Positions 23,359 to 29,803 of a DNA stretch of 29,803 nucleotides are shown one piece after another. Numbering within the stretch: the stretch's first letter is position 1; every line of letters starts with the position of its first letter. A program made the position numbers and the translations under genes. The notes below the pieces were generated by a model. That model had not been told where the DNA came from and searched no databases. It saw nothing but the letters and a program-made list of their open reading frames with translations. The stretch is from Rhodobacteraceae bacterium UBA2553 (GTDB lineage: Bacteria; Pseudomonadota; Alphaproteobacteria; Rhodobacterales; Rhodobacteraceae): contig DDMF01000129.1 of NCBI GenBank assembly GCA_002340515.1, positions 2,217-32,019 of the forward strand, written 5' to 3'.

Positions 23359-25386
23359 ATGAACACCCAGAATCCCTCGAAGACCGCCGAAGCCGATCCG
23401 ATTCCCAACAACAGTGACGGCCAGACAGCAACCGATGAGCAAGGTACCAGTTCATTTCTGCTTTCCTCGTCTCATCGCATAAATGAGACGAAGTCCCCTA
23501 GTGAGAGCAAGGTTGGCGGTCTCGAGGGACCACCGATTGAAGGCAACACCGGCCCAATTCTTCGCAAAGACCCGGAAACAAAAAGTGACGGGGATGGTGG
23601 TGGCGACGGTCCCACCCGGCCCCGGTTTCACAAACGCCTTGGCCCCGATGATTTTGCGCGGGGCCTGCAAAACGGCGTCAATGCCGTGCGCCACAACCTT
23701 GCGTTTGTCATGGTACTGACCTGCGCCACCAATCTTCTCATACTTGCGATCCCGATATACCTGTTTCAGATTTCGGACCGGGTTTTGACAAGCCGCTCGC
23801 TGGACACGCTGGTGATGTTGACAATCGTCATCGCTGGCGCTGTTTTGTTGCAAGCCATTCTGGATGCCGTTCGTCGGTTCATCCTCATGCGCACCGCTGT
23901 TGAATTGGCCGCCCAGTTGGGCGCGCCCATTCTAAGCGCTGCGGCGCATGCCTCTCTTCACGGAAATGGACGAGAGTATCAGACCCTCGGGGACCTTGGA
24001 CAGCTGCGTGCCTTCCTTGTCTCAGGCACCCTGATTTCATTTCTCGACTTTCCGTTTGCCCCTATCTTCATAGTTGCGATCTTTCTGGTGCACCCTCAAT
24101 TGGGGATGATCGTTGTCGCGACTGCGCTCCTGCTGCTGGTGATTGCGATCATAAACCAGAAGATCACCGCCAAGCCCTTTGCAGAGGCCAACCTCGCCCA
24201 ATCCAAAGCCAACTTGCATTTGGATTCCATGTCGCGCAATTCGCAGATCATCAACGCCCTCGCCATGGTGCCAGAGGCGGTGACGATCTGGGGCAAAGAC
24301 ACGGCCGCCTCGCTGAAAGCACAAGTCAGGGCGCAGGACCGCAATATCATCACATCCGCAATGTCGCGCGGCGTGCGGCTGTTGACACAAATCGGAATGT
24401 TGGGTTGGGGCGCATATTTGGCGATCAATGAAGAGATAACCGGTGGGATGGTGATCGCCGCATCCATCATCGCAGGCCGAGCTTTGGCCCCAATCGAAGG
24501 CGCAATTGAAGGCTGGAACGGGTTTCTTTTGTCCCGCGCCGCTTATGGCCGCATCCGTGCGCTACTGACCCAATCCACCGTTAAATTCGAACGTCTGCGC
24601 CTGCCAAAACCGCAAGGGCGGCTGGACGTGGAACGCCTTTTGTTCGTTCCGCAAGGCACCAAGCAAGTGATCCTGAATGGGCTGAGCTTTCAGTTAAAGC
24701 CCGGAGAAACCCTTGCGGTGATCGGCAATTCGGGGGCAGGCAAAACCACCCTTGGCAAAATGCTGGTTGGGTCGATCCTGCCGACCTCCGGCAATGTGCG
24801 GTTGGACCTAATGGATCTGCGCAATTGGGATCCGCGCCAGTTTGGCGAAAGCATTGGGTATCTGCCGCAAGATGTTCAACTGTTCCCCGGCACCATCAAA
24901 GAAAACATCGCGCGGATGAAACCCGAAGCGACGGATGAACAAATCCACCGCGCGTCCCAACTGGCGGATGTTCACGGGATGATTGCCAATCTTCCGCATG
25001 GTTATGAGACGCGCGTGGCCGCGGATGGCTCCCCGTTGTCTGGCGGGCAGAAACAACGTATTGCACTGGCGCGTGCCTTTTTCGGCGATCCGAGATTGTT
25101 GGTTCTGGATGAACCGAACTCGAACCTCGACACCCATGGTGATCAGGCCCTGGCCCGTGCCATCCAGCAAGCCAAACAAAGCGGCATCACCGTTGTTGTG
25201 GTGACGCAGAAACCTTCGCTTTTGACCATTGTCGACAAGATCATGCTGCTGGCTGACGGCAATATCGCGCTGTTTGGCGAACGCCAACAGGTGTTGGAAC
25301 AGCTTGCGTCACGGTCGCGTTCTGGCCAAGTCGCAAAACCCGCACCGAATGGTCAGCTTCAGCAGGGAGGGGCAAAAAATGTCTGA
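23359..25386 (+). CDS. Type I secretion ABC transporter (PrtD-like, membrane-ATPase fusion)
   Basis: A 675-residue inner-membrane exporter. ATG 23359 follows AGGAG by 11 bases; a TTG start at 23320 is less likely. The first about 95 residues are hydrophilic and probably disordered (Gly/Asp-rich SDGDGGGDGP), an extension beyond the PrtD core. Six transmembrane segments lie at about 110-380. The nucleotide-binding domain shows Walker A GNSGAGKTT at 456-464, signature LSGGQ at 560-564 and Walker B ending in DE at 584-585. The H-loop His expected in the VTH(R/K)PS context is Gln617 here (VTQKPSLL). No C39-peptidase domain is present, so substrates should carry uncleaved C-terminal signals. It is in an operon with the HlyD gene (8-base overlap). 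Confidence 0.93.
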   Translation: MNTQNPSKTAEADPIPNNSDGQTATDEQGTSSFLLSSSHRINETKSPSESKVGGLEGPPIEGNTGPILRKDPETKSDGDGGGDGPTRPRFHKRLGPDDFARGLQNGVNAVRHNLAFVMVLTCATNLLILAIPIYLFQISDRVLTSRSLDTLVMLTIVIAGAVLLQAILDAVRRFILMRTAVELAAQLGAPILSAAAHASLHGNGREYQTLGDLGQLRAFLVSGTLISFLDFPFAPIFIVAIFLVHPQLGMIVVATALLLLVIAIINQKITAKPFAEANLAQSKANLHLDSMSRNSQIINALAMVPEAVTIWGKDTAASLKAQVRAQDRNIITSAMSRGVRLLTQIGMLGWGAYLAINEEITGGMVIAASIIAGRALAPIEGAIEGWNGFLLSRAAYGRIRALLTQSTVKFERLRLPKPQGRLDVERLLFVPQGTKQVILNGLSFQLKPGETLAVIGNSGAGKTTLGKMLVGSILPTSGNVRLDLMDLRNWDPRQFGESIGYLPQDVQLFPGTIKENIARMKPEATDEQIHRASQLADVHGMIANLPHGYETRVAADGSPLSGGQKQRIALARAFFGDPRLLVLDEPNSNLDTHGDQALARAIQQAKQSGITVVVVTQKPSLLTIVDKIMLLADGNIALFGERQQVLEQLASRSRSGQVAKPAPNGQLQQGGAKNV

Positions 25387-26716
25387 TCAAACAGCAAGCT
25401 TACCGATCCAATGGTACGAAGACGTGCCCCGGTCCGTGACCAAACACATCATCTTTGGCATCACCCTAATGGTGGTTTCCTTTGGCGGTTTTAGCCTTTG
25501 GGCCTTTCGTGCGCCGTTGGCGGCGGCGGTGATTTCACAGGGCAGTTTTGTCGCCACTGGGCGCAACAAAATTGTTCAACACCTTGAGGGCGGCATCATC
25601 AAAGACATTGCCGTCAGTGAGGGGGAAACTGTGGTGGCCGGGCAGATTATCCTGACCCTCGATGAAACCTCAGCCATGGCCAGTCAACGTGAATTGTTTC
25701 TACGCAAAATCCGACTCGAGGCCAGCGAGGCGCGAATTCTTGCAGAGTATAATGGTGAGGATCGGCTTGTCTTCCCGATTGAGGTCGATAGCCTGCGCTC
25801 TGATTTCGAAGTCGCCACCATCCTCGACAGTCAACGCATCTCTTTTGATGTGGCAGTGCAGGGGCTGCGGAATGACATCGCCCTTCTTGAACGTAATATC
25901 GACGCCTTACAGATCCGGTCCAGCGGTTACTCCACCCAACTTACAGCCACCCAAACACAGTTAGAGATCTTGCAAGAGGATTTGCTGAGCAAAGAAACCC
26001 TGCTGGAAAAGGGGCTGGTGCGGCGCGTAGAGGTGTCCGCCATTCGTCGCGCAATTGCCGAAGCTGAGGGCAGCATTGGGCGCCTCACAGCTGAGATTAG
26101 CGAGTTTGAACAGATCAGCCAAAAATATCAGGCACAGATTGATCAAACCGTCGGGCATTATCGCCGGGCGGCTTTGGATGAACTGCAATCCGTGCAATCC
26201 GAACTGGAAAGTGTGCGCGAGAAAAACCGCAAGGCGCAGGGGATTTTGACCCGAGCTGAAGTGCGCGCACCCGTCGCCGGCACCGTGGTAAGATTGCATT
26301 ATCATACGGTCGGTGGTGTGATTGAAAGCGGTAAAGCGATCGCTGAAATCCTGCCGTCTGACCAGCCGTTGATCATCGAGGTGCAGGTGCCGCGCACCGA
26401 AATCGATAGCGTCAAAACGGGCCAGCCCGCAACGGTGCGCCTGACGGCGTTGAACCAACGGACAACGCCAGTTTTGGACGGCATGGTTTACTATGTGTCG
26501 GCGGATACGATCCCCGACAAGTCCAGTGGGGTTGTGCAGGAAGTCTATTTGGCACGGGTCTCAATCGCGGCTTCGGAACTAAAGCGGGTGCCGGGGTTCA
26601 CGCCCACACCCGGCATGCCGACTGAGATCATGATCCAGACCGCTGAGCGGACATTTATTCAGTATATCACCAAGCCAATCACGGACAGTATGACCCGCGC
26701 ATTCCGAGAGCAATAA
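25379..26716 (+). CDS. HlyD-family type I secretion periplasmic adaptor
   Basis: A 445-residue membrane-fusion protein linking the ABC exporter to an outer-membrane TolC-like channel. One N-terminal helix (about 22-42) is followed by the biotinyl-lipoyl-like half VQHLEGGIIKDIAVSEGETV, a long coiled coil (about 120-300, rich in heptad Leu/Ile and Glu/Arg), the second lipoyl half RAPVAGTVVRLHYHTVGGVI, and a beta-barrel region ending in MIQTAERTFIQYITKPI, typical of PrtE/HlyD. AGGGAGGGG lies 7 bases before the ATG, which overlaps the exporter stop. No TolC gene follows. A T7 run at 26753-26759 after the stop may serve in termination, but I see no clean stem. Confidence 0.93.
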   Translation: MSDQTASLPIQWYEDVPRSVTKHIIFGITLMVVSFGGFSLWAFRAPLAAAVISQGSFVATGRNKIVQHLEGGIIKDIAVSEGETVVAGQIILTLDETSAMASQRELFLRKIRLEASEARILAEYNGEDRLVFPIEVDSLRSDFEVATILDSQRISFDVAVQGLRNDIALLERNIDALQIRSSGYSTQLTATQTQLEILQEDLLSKETLLEKGLVRRVEVSAIRRAIAEAEGSIGRLTAEISEFEQISQKYQAQIDQTVGHYRRAALDELQSVQSELESVREKNRKAQGILTRAEVRAPVAGTVVRLHYHTVGGVIESGKAIAEILPSDQPLIIEVQVPRTEIDSVKTGQPATVRLTALNQRTTPVLDGMVYYVSADTIPDKSSGVVQEVYLARVSIAASELKRVPGFTPTPGMPTEIMIQTAERTFIQYITKPITDSMTRAFREQ

Positions 26717-26783
26717 AGCCCACAGCCTTCTGAGCAATGCATCGGGGGCGGGTTTTTTTCAGAGTGTCACCCCGAGGTGGGGT

Positions 26784-27164
26784 TTAAAATCCATGCATTC
26801 GTTTGGCCCATTGATACGCCACCATCAAACCCTTCATCCGCGGCAACAGCAGCAGCGAGCTGACGACCGTGACCGCAGACAAGGACAGCGCAAAGGTCAA
26901 AGGTTCGGGTTTAAAATTTGCGTATAGAATATGCATGGCAAACCCCAGAATGTGCCCTACGATGAGGATCGTCAGATAGGCAGGTCCATCATCCGCGCGT
27001 TGGTGATGCAGCTCTTGTCCACAATTTGCACAGGCATCATTGACCTTTAGATAGCTGTGCAACAAAGCGCCTTTGCCACAGTTTGGGCATTTCAGGCGCA
27101 GGCCTTTGGCCACAGCGGGCTTCCAGTTGCGCTCTTCTTGATCGGGCAAAGATGTCTCAGTCAT
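26784..27164 (-). CDS. DUF983 family membrane protein
   Basis: A 126-residue protein with a zinc-ribbon-like N-terminus, CPNCGKG (Cys26, Cys29) and CANCGQE (Cys45, Cys48), and two hydrophobic helices (about 62-82 and 88-108), which is the DUF983 layout. ATG 27164 is preferred over an upstream start at 27218 because GGAGAG lies 7 bases before it. DUF983 proteins are common in Rhodobacterales and have no firmly established function. It is divergent from the MocR-type gene and may be its target. Confidence 0.85.
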   Translation of the reverse strand: MTETSLPDQEERNWKPAVAKGLRLKCPNCGKGALLHSYLKVNDACANCGQELHHQRADDGPAYLTILIVGHILGFAMHILYANFKPEPLTFALSLSAVTVVSSLLLLPRMKGLMVAYQWAKRMHGF

Positions 27165-27209
27165 GGCTCGCTCTCCATCGCTCCTGAACCTGTTAAATTG
27201 CATCGGGAT

Positions 27210-27275
27210 TGATTGCAATCATTATTGACAGTATATGCCATGCATTCATGTGGTGTTGCATGCATTGCCTGCAAC
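27210..27275. promoter_or_regulatory. Candidate operator repeats between the DUF983 gene and mocR-type gene
   Basis: The divergent spacer holds a perfect 12-bp palindrome TGATTGCAATCA (27210-27221), two direct copies of ATGCATT 20 bp apart (27240-27246 and 27260-27266), and an inverted repeat GTTGCA (27255-27260) / TGCAAC (27270-27275). MocR-type regulators often bind repeated sites upstream of their own gene, so this is a likely autoregulatory region. Which repeat is bound cannot be decided from sequence. Confidence 0.5.
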
Positions 27276-27327
27276 ATCATAAAACACGCATACAGGTCGG
27301 TATGGCCTTTAGGTCAGGATCAATAAA

Positions 27328-28698
27328 ATGAAACAGTGGCGTCCCTTGCTCATCGCGTCAGATACGCCGCGATATCTGGAAATCGCAAAGGCCATCAAGG
27401 CCGACATTGAAAATGGCATACTGGCGCCGGGCGAGCGACTGCCGCCGCAAAGACGCATTGCGCAAGACATTGGGGTGGATTTTTCCACAGTTTCGCGCGG
27501 CTACGCCGAGGCCATTCGCCGTGGTTATATCGAAAGCTTTGTCGGGCGCGGAACTTTTGTGCGCGCAGAAGCTGATATGCCTGAGCGCCCCGACCCAAGG
27601 CGTGCTTTGGAAGAAGACCCCATGATGAACATGCCACCAGAGCCCGATGACCCGGGGTTGATGGCGCGCATGCAGAATGCATTGTCGATGATTTCCGCAA
27701 ATCTGGTGCCGTTACTTCGATATCAATCCGTCATGGGAACCCAGCATGATCGCGAAATCGCAGCGCGGTTATTGGGTCAAAACGGCGTGATCACCCCGGT
27801 TGAGCATCTCGCAATTACATCGGGCACACATGCGAGCCTTTATGCGATTTTGATGACCCTCACCAAGCATGGCGACACCGTGTTATGCGAAGAGCTCACC
27901 TATCCCGGCATTCGTCCCATTGCCGCGCGCTTGGGCTTGCAGCTGATAGGGGTCGCCGGTGACGAACAAGGGATTTCACCCAACGCGCTGGTCGATGCTA
28001 TCCATGCACACCGCCCCACAGCCCTGTATTTGAACCCGACATTGCAAAACCCAACCACGGATACCATTCCGAATGCCCGGCGGGTCGAGATCGCGGATGT
28101 GCTTAATCAACACGGGCTGTCGCTTATTGAAGATGACGCGTATTTTTTTGTCGCGTCCAATGCTCCGCCGCCAATCTCACATTGGGCACCAGACCTGGGC
28201 TGGCATATCGCGGGCGTGTCCAAATGCTTTGGCGCGGGGCTGCGACTGGCCTATACGCGCGTTCCAAAACAAGAGTGGATGGGGCCGTTTTCACAAGCTT
28301 TGCGCAGTACAAATGTTATGGCATCGCCCATCAGCGTCGCATTGATGGGGCGATGGATCGAAGATGGAACCGCACGTGCACTGCAGGAATTTGTCCGGGG
28401 CGCCGCACGCGATCGCCAAGCTTTGGCAAAAATGATATTATCGGGCTGCGAGTTCAAGGGCGCCCCTGAGGCATTTAATATTTGGCTCAATTTACCCAGC
28501 GGAACCAGTCGAGCCGAAGTGCTGGCACGGATGGCCAATCGCCAAATTGGCATCATGCCAAGCGATGCCTTCACCACAAACGGGGATCCACAAGAAGCGG
28601 TTCGGGTCTGTTTGGGCGGGCCCATCACAATGGACCAATTGCGCAGCGACCTGATCGCCTTAAAGGATGCCATTCTGCGAAAAGACTGGTTGGGATAG
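27328..28698 (+). CDS. MocR-type GntR/aminotransferase transcriptional regulator
   Basis: A 456-residue PLP-dependent regulator. A GntR winged helix at about 10-80 (PRYLEIAKAIKADIENGILAPGERLPPQRRIAQDIGV...VSRGY) is joined by a linker to a fold-type-I aminotransferase domain. The likely PLP lysine is Lys299 (AGVSKCFGAGLRLAY), with SGTHASLY, YLNPTLQNPT and EDDAY motifs earlier in the domain. AGGA lies about 8 bases before the ATG. Neighbours are a divergent DUF983 gene and a downstream GST-like gene. The effector and target genes are unknown; it is not next to pdx or gab genes, so PdxR or GabR identity is not supported. Confidence 0.92.
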   Translation: MKQWRPLLIASDTPRYLEIAKAIKADIENGILAPGERLPPQRRIAQDIGVDFSTVSRGYAEAIRRGYIESFVGRGTFVRAEADMPERPDPRRALEEDPMMNMPPEPDDPGLMARMQNALSMISANLVPLLRYQSVMGTQHDREIAARLLGQNGVITPVEHLAITSGTHASLYAILMTLTKHGDTVLCEELTYPGIRPIAARLGLQLIGVAGDEQGISPNALVDAIHAHRPTALYLNPTLQNPTTDTIPNARRVEIADVLNQHGLSLIEDDAYFFVASNAPPPISHWAPDLGWHIAGVSKCFGAGLRLAYTRVPKQEWMGPFSQALRSTNVMASPISVALMGRWIEDGTARALQEFVRGAARDRQALAKMILSGCEFKGAPEAFNIWLNLPSGTSRAEVLARMANRQIGIMPSDAFTTNGDPQEAVRVCLGGPITMDQLRSDLIALKDAILRKDWLG

Positions 28699-28820
28699 CA
28701 ATGTGATGGGCGTCGCCGGTGGACATTGGTGGGGCGGTTTGGTCTTTTGGCAATGCCCCACCACTTCGGCGATATTTATGTCGCGGCTCACAGTTTGAAC
28801 CTAAAGAAAGCACGCCACCG

Positions 28821-29462
28821 ATGCTGCCAACCCTTTATTCCTTTCGCCGCTGCCCCTATGCGATCCGCGCGAGACTGGCCATTGCCAGCGCACAGCAACA
28901 GGTCGCGTTGCGCGAAGTGGTTTTGCGTGACAAACCCGAAGCGTTTTTGAACGTCTCGCCCAGCGCCACCGTGCCTTGCCTTGTAACATCCGATCAGGTG
29001 ATCGACGAAAGCTTGGACATTATGATCTGGGCGCTCACGCAATCGGATCCAGAGGCGCTCCTGCAAATGCCCGAAGACGGTTTTGTATTGATCGAGCGTT
29101 TTGATGGCGCGTTCAAGCAAGCTTTGGATCACACAAAATACGCCGTCCGATTTCCCGAATTTGATCCCCAGAAAACACGTGCCGAAGCGATGCTAATATT
29201 GGCCCAGCTTGAACCCCGGCTTGCGCAAAATCCTTGGTTGTTTGGCACCATGCCTAGGTTGGCAGATCTCGCGATCCTCCCGTTTGTTCGCCAATTTGCC
29301 ATGATCGACAAACCGCGTTTTGATCGCGAGGTTCTGCCCGCCACCAGTCATTGGCTGGGCAAATTCCTGTCCAGTGCGCGGTTTACACAGGTGATGGAAA
29401 AACACATTCCGTGGTCGCCAAATACGAAAGAAGTGGTTTTCCCACCTGTAAACCCCGCCTGA
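28821..29462 (+). CDS. Glutathione S-transferase-like protein
   Basis: A 213-residue cytosolic GST-fold protein. ATG 28821 begins the thioredoxin-like domain directly (LPTLYSFRRCPYAIRARLA, Cys11 in a CPYA motif); a longer frame from 28719 adds a non-conserved leader. The N-domain continues with ATVPCLV and DESLDIM (glutathione gamma-Glu contact region). The helical C-domain contains RLADLAILPFVRQFAM, the conserved N-capping region. A Cys in place of Tyr/Ser suggests glutathione-dependent thiol or dehalogenation chemistry rather than classical conjugation; the substrate is unknown. It follows the MocR-type gene by 122 bases with only a weak purine-rich ribosome site. Confidence 0.87.
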   Translation: MLPTLYSFRRCPYAIRARLAIASAQQQVALREVVLRDKPEAFLNVSPSATVPCLVTSDQVIDESLDIMIWALTQSDPEALLQMPEDGFVLIERFDGAFKQALDHTKYAVRFPEFDPQKTRAEAMLILAQLEPRLAQNPWLFGTMPRLADLAILPFVRQFAMIDKPRFDREVLPATSHWLGKFLSSARFTQVMEKHIPWSPNTKEVVFPPVNPA

Positions 29463-29614
29463 TTTCGCATCATGGTCGCCGCTGAAAGCCGTAATTTCCG
29501 TTAAAATACGGGCATACTGTGCGTTGCATCGAAGAATTTCAGCGCACGCTCCTTTCCTTGGATGTTAATAATCCGGTGACGATATGGTCTCGATTTTCGC
29601 AATTCGAGGGCGCC

Positions 29615-29803
29615 ATGACCTTTTCCGCTAACCTGTCTCTTCCGTATATCCAATCGTCTCAGGCGCAAAAGCACGTAACCCATAATGATGGGATTCGTCG
29701 TTTGGACGCGCTTGTTCAGCTGAGCGTTCAAAGCGCCTCAGACACCACGCCCCCTGCGGCCCCAACAGATGGGCAGCGCTATATCGTGCCTGCCGGGGCC
29801 ACC
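29615..29803 (+). CDS. DUF2793-domain protein, N-terminal part (cut by window)
   Basis: The first 63 codons of a gene running off the right edge. The product begins MTFSANLSLPYIQSSQAQKH and continues with VTHNDGIRRLDALVQLSV, then TPPAAPTDGQRYIVP. This is the recognisable start of DUF2793 proteins (the xLPxIxxxQAQKHVTHNExLRxLDALVQL pattern) found in Rhodobacterales, often associated with phage-tail-like or GTA-like loci. GAGGG lies 4 bases upstream of the ATG. Nothing else phage-like is in view, so prophage membership cannot be judged. Confidence 0.82.
   Translation, partial: MTFSANLSLPYIQSSQAQKHVTHNDGIRRLDALVQLSVQSASDTTPPAAPTDGQRYIVPAGAT

Noticed and set aside
29615..29803. Prophage or gene transfer agent edge
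   Set aside because: Only the first 63 codons of one DUF2793 protein are visible and no other phage gene is present, so a mobile element cannot be supported.

Overview
The window looks like the chromosome of a denitrifying alphaproteobacterium of the Rhodobacterales (Roseobacter/Paracoccus-like). Evidence: a complete cytochrome cd1 nitrite reductase locus with a fused nirD-nirL gene, FNR/NNR-type dyads (TTAAC-N4-RTCAA) ahead of both nir units, a PrtD/HlyD type I exporter, a DUF983 protein, a MocR-type regulator and a DUF2793 protein at the right edge. No rRNA, tRNA, CRISPR array or insertion sequence was seen.

Layout. (1) 1-4353: the 3' part of a DAO-family FAD oxidoreductase faces a 1043-residue membrane sensor with Cache, two PAS, GGDEF and EAL domains. 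(2) 4354-5213: an 860-base non-coding stretch with several inverted repeats and, at its right end, the nirS promoter. (3) 5214-9382: nirS, then a NapC/NirT-like multihaem cytochrome fused to a C-terminal ethylbenzene-dehydrogenase-like haem domain, then a periplasmic cupredoxin. Each is followed by a good hairpin terminator. This looks like the enzyme plus its electron supply. (4) 9383-17395: a second NNR-type promoter followed by the tightly packed run nirE-nirC-nirF-nirDL-nirG-nirH-nirJ-nirN and a CbiX/SirB-like chelatase. Nearly every junction overlaps or is a few bases long. This is the haem d1 biosynthesis and insertion operon. The CbiX-like protein could supply the iron-chelation step.

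(5) 17453-18705, minus strand: a LuxR-type regulator with a degenerate receiver domain, translationally coupled (ATGA) to a small protein with a HEPN-like RNxxxH motif. (6) 18706-26716: after a 726-base divergent intergenic region comes an extremely low-complexity protein (Q-x and N-x dipeptide ladders, then Gly/Asp-rich tandem repeats), a second repetitive beta-rich protein, a PrtD-type ABC exporter and its HlyD-type adaptor. I read this as a type I secretion locus for surface or biofilm-matrix proteins, probably controlled by the divergent LuxR-type gene. No outer-membrane TolC partner is present in the window.

(7) 26784-29803: a DUF983 membrane protein divergent from a MocR-type (GntR plus aminotransferase) regulator with candidate operator repeats between them, a glutathione S-transferase-like gene, and the first 63 codons of a DUF2793 protein cut by the window edge.

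The two most unusual parts are the nirS electron-transfer cassette (NirT fusion with a CX3CH haem motif, and a NirS with a His-containing insertion after the putative d1 ligand) and the Q/N-ladder secretion locus.
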